Part shown: positions 63,336-64,000 of the stretch, one piece after another
Layout of the letters: every line of letters starts with the position of its first letter
How positions within the stretch are numbered: position 1 is the first letter of the stretch
NCBI GenBank assembly: GCA_963693365.1
Contig: CAVNZM010000007.1
Span: 7,254,001 to 7,318,000, forward strand
Reading direction: 5' to 3'
Length of the DNA: 64,000 bases
Origin: Amoebidium appalachense
Lineage: Eukaryota; Ichthyosporea
Program-made: the position numbers and the translations under genes
The notes under the pieces: model-generated
The model's database searches: none
What the model was told of the DNA's origin: nothing
Seen by the model: only the letters and a program-made list of their open reading frames with translations

Positions 63336-64000
63336 TTAGGGAAAAAAATATAAAATAAGAATTATCAGTTGGATTCAAAGTTGTAGGTGTCCCCCTAAAA
63401 GAGGCCCTGCTTACACTAGAATATTATGGTCTGATTGTGGCATTATTAGAACTGTTCTGTCGGCGACGACGTATAAATAACTCTGAGGTACTCACAGAAG
63501 GAGAAAATGATGAAGCCACATGCATGGGGCTAACAAAATTTGAGTCCTGGAAGTGCATAAGTTTCTTCGAAGGCACCATATGAATCACTTTTCCATTAAT
63601 GCTGTCATGATCACATAGAAGCAACAACTGGCACTCGGATATTATGTTCATATGTAGTGCTTGCCCGGCCTGATGTGTTTGTCTAAGCCTTGTGAGCACC
63701 CCGCCGTTGTGGGAGTAAATATTCAACACCTGAATTAATGTGCCTGCATACAATATTGTGAAAGATGTTACAATGAACAGTTAGGCACTGTTCCGGCTCA
63801 GGCAGGTCATGCATATATGATGCATATATGAATTGAACATAAACGTGAAAAAAAAGAAGATCACGAAACGAATGTATTGGTTCTGGACAACCACCAGCCT
63901 GGAATAAGGTTTCGTTTCAGGTTTTTAATGATCAGGTATCCAAAAGTAGCATTCGTACTTGGAGGCCGGTGCTGTTCCCACAAATTCCAAGATCTAGCTG
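63336..64000. other. 5' flank of the glycosyltransferase gene; weak minus-strand frame
   Basis: AT-leaning unique sequence. A 109-codon minus frame (63424-63753) has ordinary composition but no recognised family. It could be an upstream exon or chance. Nothing else is seen. Confidence 0.35.

Overview
The window is nuclear DNA from a eukaryote. It shows spliced genes with GT-AG introns, LINE, Ty1/copia and DNA-transposon-like elements, TATA and CCAAT-type promoters, and no bacterial operon layout. Its most striking property is the density of simple sequence: runs of C or G (up to 95 C), long (CA)n/(TG)n, (GA)n and A-runs fill almost every intron and spacer. Most open frames in those tracts (poly His-Thr, Cys-Val, Pro, Gly, Arg-Glu) are artefacts. 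The gene set (class I haem peroxidase with a likely transit peptide, SOUL protein, TrmJ-like methyltransferase, DAG-lipase-like protein, exostosin-like glycosyltransferase) would suit an alga or another protist; I cannot name the species.

Layout. 1-1.7 kb: 3' part of a LINE with an A-tail. 1.7-7.4 kb: spacer with a 115-bp tandem duplication and TG/C/G tracts. 7.4-19.3 kb (+): a many-exon gene whose 3' half matches MoxR-type AAA+ ATPases but lacks standard Walker residues. 21.1-28.4 kb (+): class I peroxidase (APX/CcP family), about 12 exons. 29.4-32.5 kb: a unit bounded by 98-bp inverted repeats and carrying a decayed integrase-like DDE gene without reverse transcriptase. 33.3-36.6 kb (+): a clean five-exon SOUL gene, 204 aa. 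38.4-42.4 kb (-): five-exon membrane-anchored class 3 lipase, about 640 aa. 44.3-49.0 kb (-): three-exon TrmJ/SpoU-type RNA methyltransferase, 393 aa. 51.2-52.6 kb (+): leucine-rich-repeat-like protein. 53.1-58.05 kb (+): a nearly intact Ty1/copia element with 306-bp LTRs, a CCAAC target duplication and one frame break between integrase and RT. 60.4-63.3 kb (-): two-exon exostosin-like glycosyltransferase, 542 aa.

The genes do not form one pathway. Two haem proteins (peroxidase, SOUL) lie near each other, but I read nothing further into that. The more interesting layer is the non-coding one. A dispersed repeat family occurs in at least eight places and always ends in a poly-C tail. Several (CA)n arrays end in CAG exactly at a 3' splice site. 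The inverted-repeat integrase unit looks like a DNA transposon of the Ginger/Tdd-4 type. Exon boundaries were set by hand from splice dinucleotides, phase continuity and family similarity; no alignment or transcript evidence was available.
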